In this document: positions 23,019-31,877 of the stretch, in pieces | How the letters are laid out: every line of letters starts with the position of its first letter | Position numbering within the stretch: the first letter of the stretch is position 1 | DNA from: Desnuesiella massiliensis | Lineage (GTDB): Bacteria; Bacillota; Clostridia; Clostridiales; Clostridiaceae | DNA length: 64,000 bases | NCBI RefSeq assembly: GCF_001403615.1 | Contig: NZ_LN879456.1 | Location: 372,001-436,000, forward strand | Direction: 5' to 3' | Translations under genes and position numbers: made by a program | Notes under the pieces: generated by a model | Told to the model about the DNA's origin: nothing | Databases searched by the model: none | The model's input: only the letters and a program-made list of their open reading frames with translations

Positions 23019-23888
23019 TTGAAAATTGTTATAACTGGTGGACAAGGTTTTTTTGCCACAAGATTTTATGAGCAATATAAGGATAAATATAATATAACTT
23101 TATTAGGAAGAAAAGAACTAGATATTACTAATAGAGAAGAGGTTTTGAAAAAGATAGATAATATAAGGCCAGATATAGTGATACATACTGCTGCTATAGC
23201 AGATACGGGGTTATGCGAAGATAATCCAGAAGAATCTTATAGAGTAAATGTCACAGGAACAGTAAATGTAGCAGAGGCTTGCAAGGAAAGCTTATGTAAA
23301 ATGGTTTTTCTAAGTACAGAGCAAATATTTAATGGAAATGAGGAAAGTGGTCCTTATACAGAGGAGACTATACCTAACCCTAATACTGTTTACGGAAAAC
23401 ATAAACTTCAGGCTGAAAAAGAAATTTCAAAGATAATTGATAGGCTATGGATAATTAGATTAACTTGGCTTTTTGGTTTTCCAGAATATAAGAAAAAAGT
23501 TAATGCTAATATAGTATGGAATGTAACGAGCGTTCTCTTAAAGAATGAAAAAAGATATTTTCCAACTAATGAATATAGAGGCATGACTTATGTTTACGAA
23601 TTATTAGATAATTTCCCCAGAATTTTAGAATTGCCTTATGGAATATATCATACTGGCAGTGAAAATAATTTAAGCACTTATGATATTGCCTTGGAAGTAT
23701 GTAGAAATATGAAGTTAGAAGAAGTGGCTAAGCAGTATATTTTAAAGGATGAAGAAAAGTATAAGCATAAGGCTAGGGATATAAGAATTAGCAATGGTAA
23801 GCTAAGCAAACAGGGTATTATTTTTAGTGATACTCTGCAGTCCATTAAAAAATCTATTGAAGACTTTAATTATAACTTTAAATTATAG
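23019..23888 (+). CDS. NAD(P)-dependent sugar-nucleotide reductase-like SDR (RmlD family)
   Basis: Start placed at TTG 23019 (289 residues) because GAGGTGAG stands just before it and the N-terminus then begins with the Rossmann strand MKIVITGGQGFFATRF; the ATG at 22989 has no ribosome site. Features of RmlD-type extended short-chain reductases: DITNREEV, the AAIADTGLCEDNPE loop, Ser-Thr in FLSTEQIFNG, catalytic YGKHK (Y-x3-K), and RLTWLFG. Family members reduce dTDP-4-keto-rhamnose or related sugars, but no rhamnose cluster is nearby. The YaaR gene follows after 12 bases, so the two are co-transcribed. Confidence 0.75.
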   Translation: MKIVITGGQGFFATRFYEQYKDKYNITLLGRKELDITNREEVLKKIDNIRPDIVIHTAAIADTGLCEDNPEESYRVNVTGTVNVAEACKESLCKMVFLSTEQIFNGNEESGPYTEETIPNPNTVYGKHKLQAEKEISKIIDRLWIIRLTWLFGFPEYKKKVNANIVWNVTSVLLKNEKRYFPTNEYRGMTYVYELLDNFPRILELPYGIYHTGSENNLSTYDIALEVCRNMKLEEVAKQYILKDEEKYKHKARDIRISNGKLSKQGIIFSDTLQSIKKSIEDFNYNFKL

Positions 23889-23900
23889 GAAGGTGTTTAG

Positions 23901-24323
23901 ATGGAAATATCAAGAGTTAGGAAAAGCACCACAGTGACCTCAGATAGAAAGAAGGTTGAGTCTAGAAAAGATTTTTCTCAAAATTTTAATTTTGCTAGAG
24001 ATAGAAAAAATGAAGAGCAACTTAAGGAACTCTTTGAAGATATAAAGAAAAAAGGGAATAGGTTAGTCATTACTAAGTGTTATGCTGACGTAAGGGCTTA
24101 TAAGAGGCTCATAAAAGAATATTTAGAATCTGTATTAAATTATATGTATAGTGTTAGAAAGGATATTAGTTTTTGGCAGACTCAGTATTTTATCACTGTG
24201 GATACTGTAGATGCAAAGCTTGAAGAGCTAACACAGCTGCTGCTAGGTGAAGAAAAAGAAAATTTAAATATTGCAGCTACTATTGATGAAATACAAGGAC
24301 TTATTGTGGACATATATAAGTAA
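23901..24323 (+). CDS. YaaR family protein (DUF327)
   Basis: 140 residues. The all-helical body has the family signature: RKNEEQLKELFEDIKKKG, then LVITKCYADVRAYKRLIKEY and VDAKLEELTQ. The first 35 residues are basic and probably disordered. YaaR proteins are small cytoplasmic Firmicute proteins; their function is not established. Here it is the second gene of an operon with the SDR protein rather than beside the tmk/DNA-polymerase genes where Bacillus keeps it. Confidence 0.8.
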   Translation: MEISRVRKSTTVTSDRKKVESRKDFSQNFNFARDRKNEEQLKELFEDIKKKGNRLVITKCYADVRAYKRLIKEYLESVLNYMYSVRKDISFWQTQYFITVDTVDAKLEELTQLLLGEEKENLNIAATIDEIQGLIVDIYK

Positions 24324-24347
24324 AAAGCGACGTTGGTCGCTTTTTAT
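24322..24347. terminator. Bidirectional terminator
   Basis: AAAAAGCGAC (24322-24331) and GTCGCTTTTT (24336-24345), 10-bp stem with a GTTG loop, between converging genes. Confidence 0.88.
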
Positions 24348-26255
24348 TTATTTAACCCACAAATTATAGCTTGCATCAGATGGCATTCTCCAATCACCTC
24401 TAGGGGATAAACTTATGGTTCCTACCTTAGGGCCATCTGGAAGTGCTGAACGTTTAAATTGCTGAGTGAAAAATCTCTTAACAAATTTATCTAGCCATTT
24501 ATCTATGGTAGCGTCATCATATTCATTTTTAAAGGCTACTTTTGCGAGAAAGGCTATTTTTTCTAGTGTAGCACCTTGCCTAATAAAATAATACAAGAAG
24601 AAATCATGAAGCTCATAAGGACCCACAATATCTTCGGTTTTTTGAACAATGTCTCCATTTTTATCCTTGGGCAAAAGTTCAGGACTTACGGGAGTATCAA
24701 GAATGTCCAATAGTATATCTGAGGCTTCCTTCTCCATTTCATGCTCTGCTACATAATTTACTAAATATCTAACTAAGGTTTTTGGTATGGAACAATTAAC
24801 GGAATACATAGACATATGATCTCCATTATAAGTACACCAGCCCAAGGCTAGTTCTGACAAGTCCCCTGTGCCTATAAGAAGTCCACCCTCTTTATTTGCA
24901 ATATCCATTAAAATTTGAGTTCTTTCTCTTGCTTGAACATTTTCATAGGTTATATCATGGTTTTCTATAGGATGATTTATGTCCTTAAAGTGCTGCAAGC
25001 AGGCATCAACAATATTTATTTCCTTAAAGGTGGTATCTAAGGCTTTGCATAGGGAAACTGCGTTATTATAAGTTCTATCCGTAGTGCCAAAACCAGGCAT
25101 AGTAATGGTTAATATATTTTTCCTTGGTATTTTAAGCATGTCAAAGGTTTTAATGATAACTAATAGGGCTAATGTGGAATCAAGACCTCCTGAAATTCCT
25201 ATAACAGCTTTATTTAAACCAGTATGACTGATTCTCTTAGCTAAGGCAGCGCTTTGTATATTAAATATCTCTTTGCATCTTTCTTCACGCTGCTTTTCTC
25301 CTGAAGGCACAAAGGGATGCTTATCCACATATCTATCAAATTCACCATAATTGAGGTCATCAAAACTAAATTTTATTTCCCTTACATTATAATTGTAGAT
25401 TTTAGTGCTATCTCTAAAGCTTACATTTTTCAATCGTTCACTGTTTAGCTTATCAATATCAATAATTGAACATATCACTTCATTTTCTCTTTGGAATCTA
25501 TGATTTTCTTTTAGCATAGATCCATTTTCACTAATCATTAAATGACCGCTGAAAACTAAATCCGTAGTAGACTCAAAAACTCCAGAAGAAGAATAAATGT
25601 AGGCCGCCATGCATCTAGCACTTTGAGAGGCTACTAGGTTTCGTCTATACTCATATTTGCTAACTAATTCGTTAGAGGCAGAGAGATTACAAATGATATT
25701 TGCGCCACCTAGAGATAAGAAAGAACTAGGGGGGATTGTAACCCAAAGATCCTCACAGATTTCAAAAGCGATTTTATTGATACCATCACTAAAAATCAAA
25801 TTACTTCCAAAGGGTATTTCCTTTTGGAAATATAAGTCTATAGATTCTTCTGACAGGGCATTGCCTTCTGTAAACCATCTTTTTTCGTAGAACTCAGTAT
25901 AATTAGGAATAAAATTTTTAGGTAAAATACCTAAAACTCTTCCTTTATGTAGGATATATGCACAGTTATAAAGAGAATACTTATGTACTAAAGGAGCACC
26001 TAGGGCAATTAATATGTCCTTATCTTTAGAAAATTGTGCTAGTTCTTCTATAGCTTTAATAGATTGTTCTATTAAATGATTTTGAGTAAATAAGTCTCCG
26101 CAGGTATAGGAAGTAATAGAAAGTTCAGGGAAAACAACAATTTTGCAATGCTTTGCCAAAGATTCTTCAATACATTTTTTTATATTTTCAATATTATAGT
26201 GTATATCTGCCACTTTTGTTACAGGACAAGCGGCTCCAACTCTGATGAAATTCAT
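24348..26255 (-). CDS. nadE: Glutamine-dependent NAD+ synthetase
   Basis: 635 residues, the two-domain form. The N-terminal nitrilase-like glutaminase (about 1-280) shows the Glu-Lys-Cys triad: VFPELSITSY, the Lys in LGILPKNFIPNY, and the Cys in AFEICEDLW. The C-terminal ATP-pyrophosphatase (about 320-635) carries the P-loop-like GISGGLDSTLAL, GTGDLSELALGWCTYNGDH and the deamido-NAD site. It amidates nicotinic-acid adenine dinucleotide to NAD+ using ammonia channelled from glutamine. Monocistronic, with about 290 bases of non-coding DNA upstream. Confidence 0.95.
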   Translation of the reverse strand: MNFIRVGAACPVTKVADIHYNIENIKKCIEESLAKHCKIVVFPELSITSYTCGDLFTQNHLIEQSIKAIEELAQFSKDKDILIALGAPLVHKYSLYNCAYILHKGRVLGILPKNFIPNYTEFYEKRWFTEGNALSEESIDLYFQKEIPFGSNLIFSDGINKIAFEICEDLWVTIPPSSFLSLGGANIICNLSASNELVSKYEYRRNLVASQSARCMAAYIYSSSGVFESTTDLVFSGHLMISENGSMLKENHRFQRENEVICSIIDIDKLNSERLKNVSFRDSTKIYNYNVREIKFSFDDLNYGEFDRYVDKHPFVPSGEKQREERCKEIFNIQSAALAKRISHTGLNKAVIGISGGLDSTLALLVIIKTFDMLKIPRKNILTITMPGFGTTDRTYNNAVSLCKALDTTFKEINIVDACLQHFKDINHPIENHDITYENVQARERTQILMDIANKEGGLLIGTGDLSELALGWCTYNGDHMSMYSVNCSIPKTLVRYLVNYVAEHEMEKEASDILLDILDTPVSPELLPKDKNGDIVQKTEDIVGPYELHDFFLYYFIRQGATLEKIAFLAKVAFKNEYDDATIDKWLDKFVKRFFTQQFKRSALPDGPKVGTISLSPRGDWRMPSDASYNLWVK

Positions 26256-26548
26256 AGTTTCACTTCCTTAATTATATAGTTATAATTTATTTTGCTCATT
26301 TTCTAATTAAATAATAAAATGAAATGAATAGAAAATCAATGAAATATATAGTAATAGAGTATTAAAAGAGAAAATACGGTATAAAATAACCTATTATAGG
26401 TATAAAATAAACTTTATTAATTTTTACATATACCATATAATGAGGATATAAGATTCCTTAAATAAACCAAAATTAATTAATTTTAGAATGCATTAAATTA
26501 TGGGTAAATTTGATGTATAATATAAGTGTAGAGAAAGGAGGGGGCTAT
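26256..26548. other. AT-rich intergenic region between nadE and the NfeD gene
   Basis: Divergent promoter region, about 80% A+T. A TATAAT (26516-26521) lies 28 bases before the NfeD start with a weak TTAAAT at -35. I see no hairpin or known leader RNA. Confidence 0.4.
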
Positions 26549-26977
26549 GTGAATTATTTTATTATGTGGATAATTATTGGAGTAATAACTCTAGTGCTTG
26601 ATATAGCTACCAGTACATTATTATTTGTTTGGTTTACCTTAGGAAGCTTAGGAGCAATTACAGCTTTAATGCTAGAGGCTAGTTTTGTTGTTCAGGTTTT
26701 AGTATTTTTGGTAGTCAGTGCTATAGGATTTGCAGCAGGCTATCCACTGGCAAAGAAGATTATCAAAAGAGATGTAAAAAAGCTTTCAACTGTGGAAGAG
26801 GGGTATTTGGGTAGAGAATTAATTGTAGACGAAGAGATTATAGAAAAGTCTATGATAAAAATTGATGGTATTTATTGGACTATAAAAAATGAGGGTGAAA
26901 TGATAAAAAAGGGAGATAAGGTAATTGTAACAGGAATCTCAGGAAACAAAATTATTATAAGAAAATCTTATTTATAA
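26549..26977 (+). CDS. NfeD-family membrane protein
   Basis: Start at GTG 26549 (142 residues) after AAAGGAGGGGG; the frame opens earlier but without a ribosome site. Two or three membrane helices (about 3-22, 28-45, 48-66) and a C-terminal OB-fold beta-barrel (about 80-142: GYLGRELIVDEE...GEMIKKGDKVIVTGISGNKIIIR). This is the short NfeD form lacking the serine-protease domain. It is paired with the stomatin-like gene 26 bases downstream, the usual arrangement; together they organise membrane microdomains. Confidence 0.88.
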   Translation: MNYFIMWIIIGVITLVLDIATSTLLFVWFTLGSLGAITALMLEASFVVQVLVFLVVSAIGFAAGYPLAKKIIKRDVKKLSTVEEGYLGRELIVDEEIIEKSMIKIDGIYWTIKNEGEMIKKGDKVIVTGISGNKIIIRKSYL

Positions 26978-27003
26978 TATATATTTATTAGGAGGGAATT
27001 ATT

Positions 27004-27951
27004 ATGGATATTGGTCAAATATTATTTGTAATATTTTTATTGGTGGTGATAATAGCTATATTATCTTCAATAAAAATTGTTAATACAGGATATGTATATA
27101 TTCTAGAAAGATTCGGACAGTTTTATAAGGTGCTAGAACCAGGTTGGCATTTTACAATACCTTTTGCTGACTTTATAAGAAAAAAAGTATCAACAAAGCA
27201 ACAAATACTAGACATTGAACCTCAAAATGTTATCACTAAAGATAATGTTAAAATATCTATTGATAATGTTATATTTTACAGAGTACTTAATGCAAAAGAT
27301 GCAGTTTATAACATAGAGAATTATAAATCTGGTATAGTTTATTCTACAATTACTAATATGAGAAACATTGTAGGTAATATGACCTTAGATGAAGTACTTT
27401 CTGGAAGAGATAAAATAAATTCAGAATTGCTAATGGTAGTGGATGAAATCACCGATGCTTATGGAATTAAAATTCTATCTGTAGAAATAAAGAATATTAT
27501 ACCACCAGCAGAAATTCAACAGGCAATGGAAAAGCAAATGAAGGCTGAAAGAGATAAGAGAGCTATAATATTACAGGCAGAAGGTCAAAAGCAAAGTGAG
27601 ATAGCAAGAGCAGAAGGAGAAAAGCAGGCTAAAATCCTTCAAGCAGAAGCTGAGAAAGAAGCTAATATAAGAAGAGCTGAAGGTTTAAAAGAATCTCAAC
27701 TCTTAGAGGCAGAAGGTAAAGCTAGAGCTATAGAGGCCATAGCACAGGCGGAAGCAGAAGCTATTTCAAAGGTTAATAAATCTATCATAGCCTCAGGCAC
27801 CAATGAAGTGGTTATAGCCTTAAAACAAGTAGAAGCCTTAAAAGAAATGGCTAAAGGACCAGCTAATAAGCTAATATTACCTAGTGAAGCTGTTTCTTCT
27901 TTAGGAAGTATAGCTGCCTTAGCAGATATATTAAAGGAAAAAGAAAAGTAA
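27004..27951 (+). CDS. SPFH/band 7 stomatin-like membrane protein (QmcA/PHB type)
   Basis: 315 residues, ATG after AGGAGGG. A single N-terminal membrane helix (about 5-24), then the SPFH domain (25-180: VNTGYVYILERFGQFYKVLEPGWHF and LSVEIKNIIPPAEIQQAMEKQ), followed by a long Ala/Glu/Lys-rich coiled coil (about 180-255) that drives oligomer formation. It would form ring-like assemblies in membrane microdomains with the NfeD protein encoded just before it. The pair is closed by a strong terminator. Confidence 0.9.
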   Translation: MDIGQILFVIFLLVVIIAILSSIKIVNTGYVYILERFGQFYKVLEPGWHFTIPFADFIRKKVSTKQQILDIEPQNVITKDNVKISIDNVIFYRVLNAKDAVYNIENYKSGIVYSTITNMRNIVGNMTLDEVLSGRDKINSELLMVVDEITDAYGIKILSVEIKNIIPPAEIQQAMEKQMKAERDKRAIILQAEGQKQSEIARAEGEKQAKILQAEAEKEANIRRAEGLKESQLLEAEGKARAIEAIAQAEAEAISKVNKSIIASGTNEVVIALKQVEALKEMAKGPANKLILPSEAVSSLGSIAALADILKEKEK

Positions 27952-27955
27952 CTGA

Positions 27956-28002
27956 CAGTGTATCAAAAACAGTGTATCATTTATCAAGTAAATGATACAC
28001 TG
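27956..28002 (+). promoter_or_regulatory. Three CAGTGTATCA repeats, possible activator site upstream of the sigma-54 promoter
   Basis: CAGTGTATCA occurs directly at 27956-27965 and 27970-27979 (14-bp period) and inverted at 27993-28002. The last two make the terminator stem, but the extra direct copy is not needed for termination. They lie 35-95 bases before the -24 element, where enhancer sites for sigma-54 activators are found. Confidence 0.4.
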
Positions 28003-28010
28003 TTTTTTTA
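27968..28010 (+). terminator. Terminator after the stomatin-like gene
   Basis: A 15-bp perfect stem (27968-27982 with 27990-28004), loop of seven, then TTTTTT. Confidence 0.88.
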
Positions 28011-28037
28011 TCTGCGCTATTTAAAGCTTTTTAAGAG

Positions 28038-28054
28038 TTGGCATGATACTTGCT
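28038..28054 (+). promoter_or_regulatory. Sigma-54 (-24/-12) promoter of the PTS/muropeptide operon
   Basis: TTGGCATGATACTTGCT: GG at 28040-28041 and GC at 28052-28053 with the required ten bases between, and TGGCA/TTGCT matching the RpoN consensus. It lies about 50 bases before the IIB start. A sigma-54 activator is encoded within the operon (31878-34544). Confidence 0.88.
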
Positions 28055-28105
28055 ATATAAAAGTGTAGTTGATAAAACAAATACAAATAGATAGGAGGAA
28101 TAAAT

Positions 28106-28414
28106 ATGAAGGTATTAATGGTATGCTCAGGTGGGATGTCTAGTGCTATAGTTGTTAAAGCTATAAAGCAAGAAGCTGATAAGCAAGGTTTTCCACTTGA
28201 AATCAAAGCAGTAGGAACTACTGAATTTGAAGATGAATTAAAAGAAGGTTCCTATGATTTAGCTATAGTTGCACCTCAAGTAAAACACAGAATGAAAGTG
28301 TTTGAAGAGCAAGCAGCAGCAGCTAATGTGCCAATAGAATTAATAGTGCCTATGGGATACACTCCAATAGGAGCACCTAAGGTATTGGAGCAAATTAAAA
28401 AACATGCAAAATAA
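28106..28414 (+). CDS. PTS lactose/cellobiose-family EIIB
   Basis: 102 residues, ATG after AGGAGG. The N-terminal strand and loop KVLMVCSGGMSSA places the phosphorylated Cys at residue 7, as in cellobiose and chitobiose EIIB proteins; the rest (VAPQVKHRMK, VELIVPMGY-type strands) is the usual Rossmann-like fold. It passes phosphate from EIIA (31207-31515) to the sugar entering through EIIC (28464-29771). First gene behind the sigma-54 promoter. Confidence 0.93.
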   Translation: MKVLMVCSGGMSSAIVVKAIKQEADKQGFPLEIKAVGTTEFEDELKEGSYDLAIVAPQVKHRMKVFEEQAAAANVPIELIVPMGYTPIGAPKVLEQIKKHAK

Positions 28415-28463
28415 TTAATAGGCAATCATTTTATTAATATTAAAATAAGGGGGAAAATTTAAT

Positions 28464-29771
28464 ATGGAAAGATTTTTAAAATGGCTTGAAGAAAAGTTCA
28501 TGCCTCCAATGGCTAAGCTGGCGGAGCAAAGACATTTAAGAGCTATAAGAGATGGTATTATTTCTACATTACCATTAATTATCGTAGGTAGTTTCTTCTT
28601 AATTATCGCTATGCCACCAGTAGATGCATGGAAAAATGCTTTAGCTGCATCAGGAGCTCAGGCTAAGATATTAATTCCTTACAGAATTACTTTCGGTTTG
28701 ATGTCAGTGTATGCGGTGTATGGTATGGGTTACTCACTAGCTAAGTCCTATAAGCTAGATGGAGTAAGTGGTGGAGTGCTTTCTTTATCAGCATTCTTAT
28801 TAACTACTATACCACTAAATATTGATGGTGTTTTGGCAGCAGCTACTAAAGCCGGTGTTAAAGGCGCTGCAGGTATGGGATGGGTTCTTCCAATGGGTAA
28901 CCTTGGTGGAGCAGGAATGTTCGTTGCAATACTTTGTATGATATTATCCGTTGAAATCTTAAGGTTATTAAAGAAATACAAGATAACATTAAAAATGCCA
29001 GAACAAGTGCCAGAATCTGTGGCTAGATCTTTCGAAGCTTTAATACCAGCAGCAGTTATAATAACTCTTGTTTGGTTTGTAAGGGTATGGTTAAACATAG
29101 ACGTACATGCTGTAATTATGAACTTCTTTAAACCATTATTAAAGGGTACTGATTCTTTAGGTGGAGTTGTAGTTCCAGTTCTATTAATAACTCTATTATG
29201 GGCGGCGGGTATCCATGGTGTATCTGTTGTAGGTTCAATACTTAGACCATTCTGGTTAGTATTATTAGATGCTAACGCAGCAGCAGTTGCGGCAGGACAG
29301 CCATTACCACATGTTGCTCCAGAGCAATTCTTCCAATGGTTAATCTGGATTGGTGGATCCGGTGCTACTTTATCATTATGTATACTAATGTGCTTCTCAA
29401 AATCAGAATACTTAAAGAAGGTTGGAAGATTCTCTATAGTACCAGGAATATTCAATATAAACGAGCCAATGATATTTGGTGTTCCATTAGTAATGAACCC
29501 AATATTAGCAATACCATTTATAGTTGGACCAACAATAACTGCTGTAATTTCATACATTGCTGTATCTGCAGGATGGGTTGGAAGATTCTCAGTTAATGCA
29601 CCTTGGACATTACCAGCACCAGTAGGAGCTTATGTAGCTACTAATGGTGATATAAGAGTAGTATTCTTAGTATTATTCAACATCGCATTAACTGGCTTGA
29701 TTTACTATCCTTTCTTCAAGATGTATGAAAGAAAGATGATTCAAGAAGAAAAATTAAATGCTGATGCTTAA
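28464..29771 (+). CDS. PTS lactose/cellobiose-family EIIC permease
   Basis: 435 residues, about ten membrane helices. Typical EIIC-Lac features: RHLRAIRDGIISTLPLIIVGSFFLI near the start, the GIHGVSVVG segment and the substrate loop FNINEPMIFGVPLVMNP around residue 335. It imports a beta-linked disaccharide with phosphorylation. The family handles cellobiose, lichenan sugars, lactose or chitobiose (GlcNAc2). The downstream amino-sugar enzymes suggest an N-acetylated disaccharide here. It follows EIIB by 49 bases. Confidence 0.92.
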   Translation: MERFLKWLEEKFMPPMAKLAEQRHLRAIRDGIISTLPLIIVGSFFLIIAMPPVDAWKNALAASGAQAKILIPYRITFGLMSVYAVYGMGYSLAKSYKLDGVSGGVLSLSAFLLTTIPLNIDGVLAAATKAGVKGAAGMGWVLPMGNLGGAGMFVAILCMILSVEILRLLKKYKITLKMPEQVPESVARSFEALIPAAVIITLVWFVRVWLNIDVHAVIMNFFKPLLKGTDSLGGVVVPVLLITLLWAAGIHGVSVVGSILRPFWLVLLDANAAAVAAGQPLPHVAPEQFFQWLIWIGGSGATLSLCILMCFSKSEYLKKVGRFSIVPGIFNINEPMIFGVPLVMNPILAIPFIVGPTITAVISYIAVSAGWVGRFSVNAPWTLPAPVGAYVATNGDIRVVFLVLFNIALTGLIYYPFFKMYERKMIQEEKLNADA

Positions 29772-29798
29772 AACGGAGTTTAAGCTTAATTAAAAAAA

Positions 29799-29820
29799 GA
29801 GTGGCACTATGGTGCCACTC
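29799..29820. terminator. Hairpin between EIIC and GH4 genes; terminator-like only on the minus strand
   Basis: GAGTGGCAC (29799-29807) and GTGCCACTC (29812-29820) form a 9-bp GC-rich stem. On the plus strand no T-run follows, so it is more likely a message-stabilising or processing hairpin. On the minus strand seven Ts follow. Confidence 0.5.
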
Positions 29821-29872
29821 CTAATAAATTAAGGCCCTTTTAACTATAGGTTAAGATTTGAGAGGTGATAAT

Positions 29873-31186
29873 ATGAAGAAATTAAAAATAGCAATAATAG
29901 GTGGGGGAAGTAGTTATACACCAGAAATAATAGAAGGCTTTATAAAAAGAAAAGATGAGTTACCCCTTGGAGAGATATATTTGGTAGATATCGAAGCAGG
30001 AGAAGAAAAACTAAACATAGTGGGAAGCCTAGCAAAAAGAATGGTTAAAAAAGCAGGCCTTGATATAGATGTAGTGCTTACTTTAGACAGAAGAGAAGCT
30101 ATAAAAGGTGCAGACTTTGTAGTTACTCAATTTAGGGTAGGAGGTCTGGAAGCTAGAGCTAGGGATGAGAGGTTTCCACTAAAGTATGATGTTTTAGGAC
30201 AAGAAACCACGGGACCAGGAGGTTTTGCAAAGGCCTTAAGAACCATACCTGTAATGATGAATATATGCAAGGATATTAAGGAATTAAGTCCGGAAGCTTG
30301 GCTAATAAACTTTACGAATCCATCAGGACTAGTAACTGAAGCCATAAACAAGTATACTGATATAAAGTGTATAGGATTATGCAATGTGCCAATACACATG
30401 AAGATGGATATTGCTGCCATGTTAGATGTAGACAGCAAGGATGTATATGTAGATTTTATAGGATTGAACCATCTAGTCTGGGGCAGAAAAGCCTATGTTA
30501 AAGAGAAAGATGTAACAAAATTAGTTATAGAAAAGCTTCAAGATGGAGCTAGCTTGAGTATGAAAAATATTTCAGACTTAAAATGGGATGGAGATTTTTT
30601 AAATGCTCTTGGTATGATACCATGTCCATATCACAGATATTTTTATATGACAGATAGATTATTAAAGGAAGAAAAAGAAGCAGCTAAGCAAGGTGCTGGC
30701 GGAACAAGAGCGGAAATAGTAAAAAAAGTAGAAGAAAGATTATTTGAATTATATAAAGATGAAAATTTACAAGAAAAGCCTAAAGAACTAGAAAAAAGAG
30801 GAGGGGCATATTATTCTGATGCTGCGGTATCTTTAATAAGTGCTATATACAATGATAAGAAAGAGATCCATACAGTAAATACGCTAAATAAAGGCACTGT
30901 TAAGGAACTTCCTTATGATTCAGTAATTGAGACAAATTGTTTAATAGACAGAAGAGGAGCCACTCCTTTAAATATAAAAGAAGAAGTACCAGCAGAAATT
31001 CTAGGACTTATGCAGGCTGTAAAGTCCTATGAGGTTTTAGCTGCAGAAGCAGCGGTAAAAGGTGATAAGCAAAAGGCGCTCCTAGCCCTATCAGTGCATC
31101 CTTTAGTGCCTTCTGTAAGTGTGGCAAAAGATTTATTAAGAGATCTATTAGAGATAAACAAGGAATATTTAACACAATTTAAATAA
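29873..31186 (+). CDS. GH4 6-phospho-glycosidase (6-phospho-beta-glucosidase/chitobiase type)
   Basis: Start at ATG 29873 (437 residues); the longer frame begins with a TTG inside the GAGAGGTGAT ribosome site. NAD-binding IAIIGGGSSYTPEI, the VTQFRVGG and QETTGPGGF loops, NFTNPSGLVTEA, the metal-binding CNVPIHM and GLNHL motifs define family GH4, which cleaves phosphorylated disaccharides by an NAD+/Mn2+ redox mechanism. With a Lac-type PTS this is the LicH/ChbF arrangement. ChbF acts on chitobiose-6-phosphate, so an amino-sugar disaccharide is a plausible substrate here; plain cellobiose-6-phosphate is the alternative. Confidence 0.9.
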   Translation: MKKLKIAIIGGGSSYTPEIIEGFIKRKDELPLGEIYLVDIEAGEEKLNIVGSLAKRMVKKAGLDIDVVLTLDRREAIKGADFVVTQFRVGGLEARARDERFPLKYDVLGQETTGPGGFAKALRTIPVMMNICKDIKELSPEAWLINFTNPSGLVTEAINKYTDIKCIGLCNVPIHMKMDIAAMLDVDSKDVYVDFIGLNHLVWGRKAYVKEKDVTKLVIEKLQDGASLSMKNISDLKWDGDFLNALGMIPCPYHRYFYMTDRLLKEEKEAAKQGAGGTRAEIVKKVEERLFELYKDENLQEKPKELEKRGGAYYSDAAVSLISAIYNDKKEIHTVNTLNKGTVKELPYDSVIETNCLIDRRGATPLNIKEEVPAEILGLMQAVKSYEVLAAEAAVKGDKQKALLALSVHPLVPSVSVAKDLLRDLLEINKEYLTQFK

Positions 31187-31206
31187 AGCAATTGGAGGAA
31201 TAAAAA

Positions 31207-31515
31207 ATGGAAAATGAAATTTTTGAAATAATATCTCATGGTGGAGATGCAAGAGGGTTTGCTTACGAGGCATTAAAGGCTGCCAAAGAAGGAGATTTTG
31301 AAAAAGCAAAGGAATTACTAGATAAAAGTGAAGAGGAAATGACCTTAGCCCATAATACTCAGACAAAATTAATACAAGCAGAAATAAATGGACAAGATTT
31401 AAAGATGAGTTTACTTATGGTACATGCACAAGATCAATTGATGACAGCCATAGCTGAAAAAAACTTGATAGAACAAATGGTGGAAATGTATAAAGAGATT
31501 AAAAAGAATAAATAA
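31207..31515 (+). CDS. PTS lactose/cellobiose-family EIIA
   Basis: 102 residues, ATG after TTGGAGGAAT. Three-helix bundle with the phosphorylated His73 in LMVHAQDQLMTA, and HGGDARGFAYEAL near the N-terminus. It takes phosphate from HPr and gives it to EIIB. Placed 20 bases after the GH4 gene, completing the three PTS parts. Confidence 0.92.
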   Translation: MENEIFEIISHGGDARGFAYEALKAAKEGDFEKAKELLDKSEEEMTLAHNTQTKLIQAEINGQDLKMSLLMVHAQDQLMTAIAEKNLIEQMVEMYKEIKKNK

Positions 31516-31539
31516 ACTATAAAGTGAGGAGTAGTTATT

Positions 31540-31830
31540 ATGATTAGGCTGCTTTATATAGTATTTGTTGTGTTAATGGTAATAGGCTCCATAGCCTTTA
31601 CTAGGTTTCTATTAAAGAAGGTAAAATTAAATAGATGGATTGTTGCTTTTACAGCATTTCTTATATTAATAGTACCAGCAATAGCTTTTCCTAATATGAG
31701 CAGTATAATTTGGAATGCTTTAATTCTTATATTCTGTGTATTATGCATCATGTTTTTTGAAATAACAAAGAATATGTTTGAAAACAATCAAATCAAAGGA
31801 ATTGTTAGGTTTGATAAACCCAAAAAATAG
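31540..31830 (+). CDS. Small membrane protein inside the PTS operon, paralogue of 12993-13325
   Basis: 96 residues with three hydrophobic segments (about 3-21, 31-47, 53-74) and a basic tail. KVKLNRWIVAFTAFLILIVPA mirrors KIKINKWIVLTIAVLVFFVPA in the 12993-13325 protein. No named family is recognised. It follows EIIA by 24 bases and precedes the activator gene by 47, so it is probably made with the PTS; it might tune or assist the permease, but that is speculation from position only. Confidence 0.6.
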   Translation: MIRLLYIVFVVLMVIGSIAFTRFLLKKVKLNRWIVAFTAFLILIVPAIAFPNMSSIIWNALILIFCVLCIMFFEITKNMFENNQIKGIVRFDKPKK

Positions 31831-31877
31831 TATAATATATATAAATACTATTATATAAAACAAAGGGGGACTACCTT

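Noticed and set aside
28748..29557. A 269-codon open frame on the minus strand inside the EIIC gene
   Set aside because: It lies fully opposite a well-supported PTS permease, has Pro/Thr/Asn-rich sequence without a family, and no ribosome site. It is a shadow frame.
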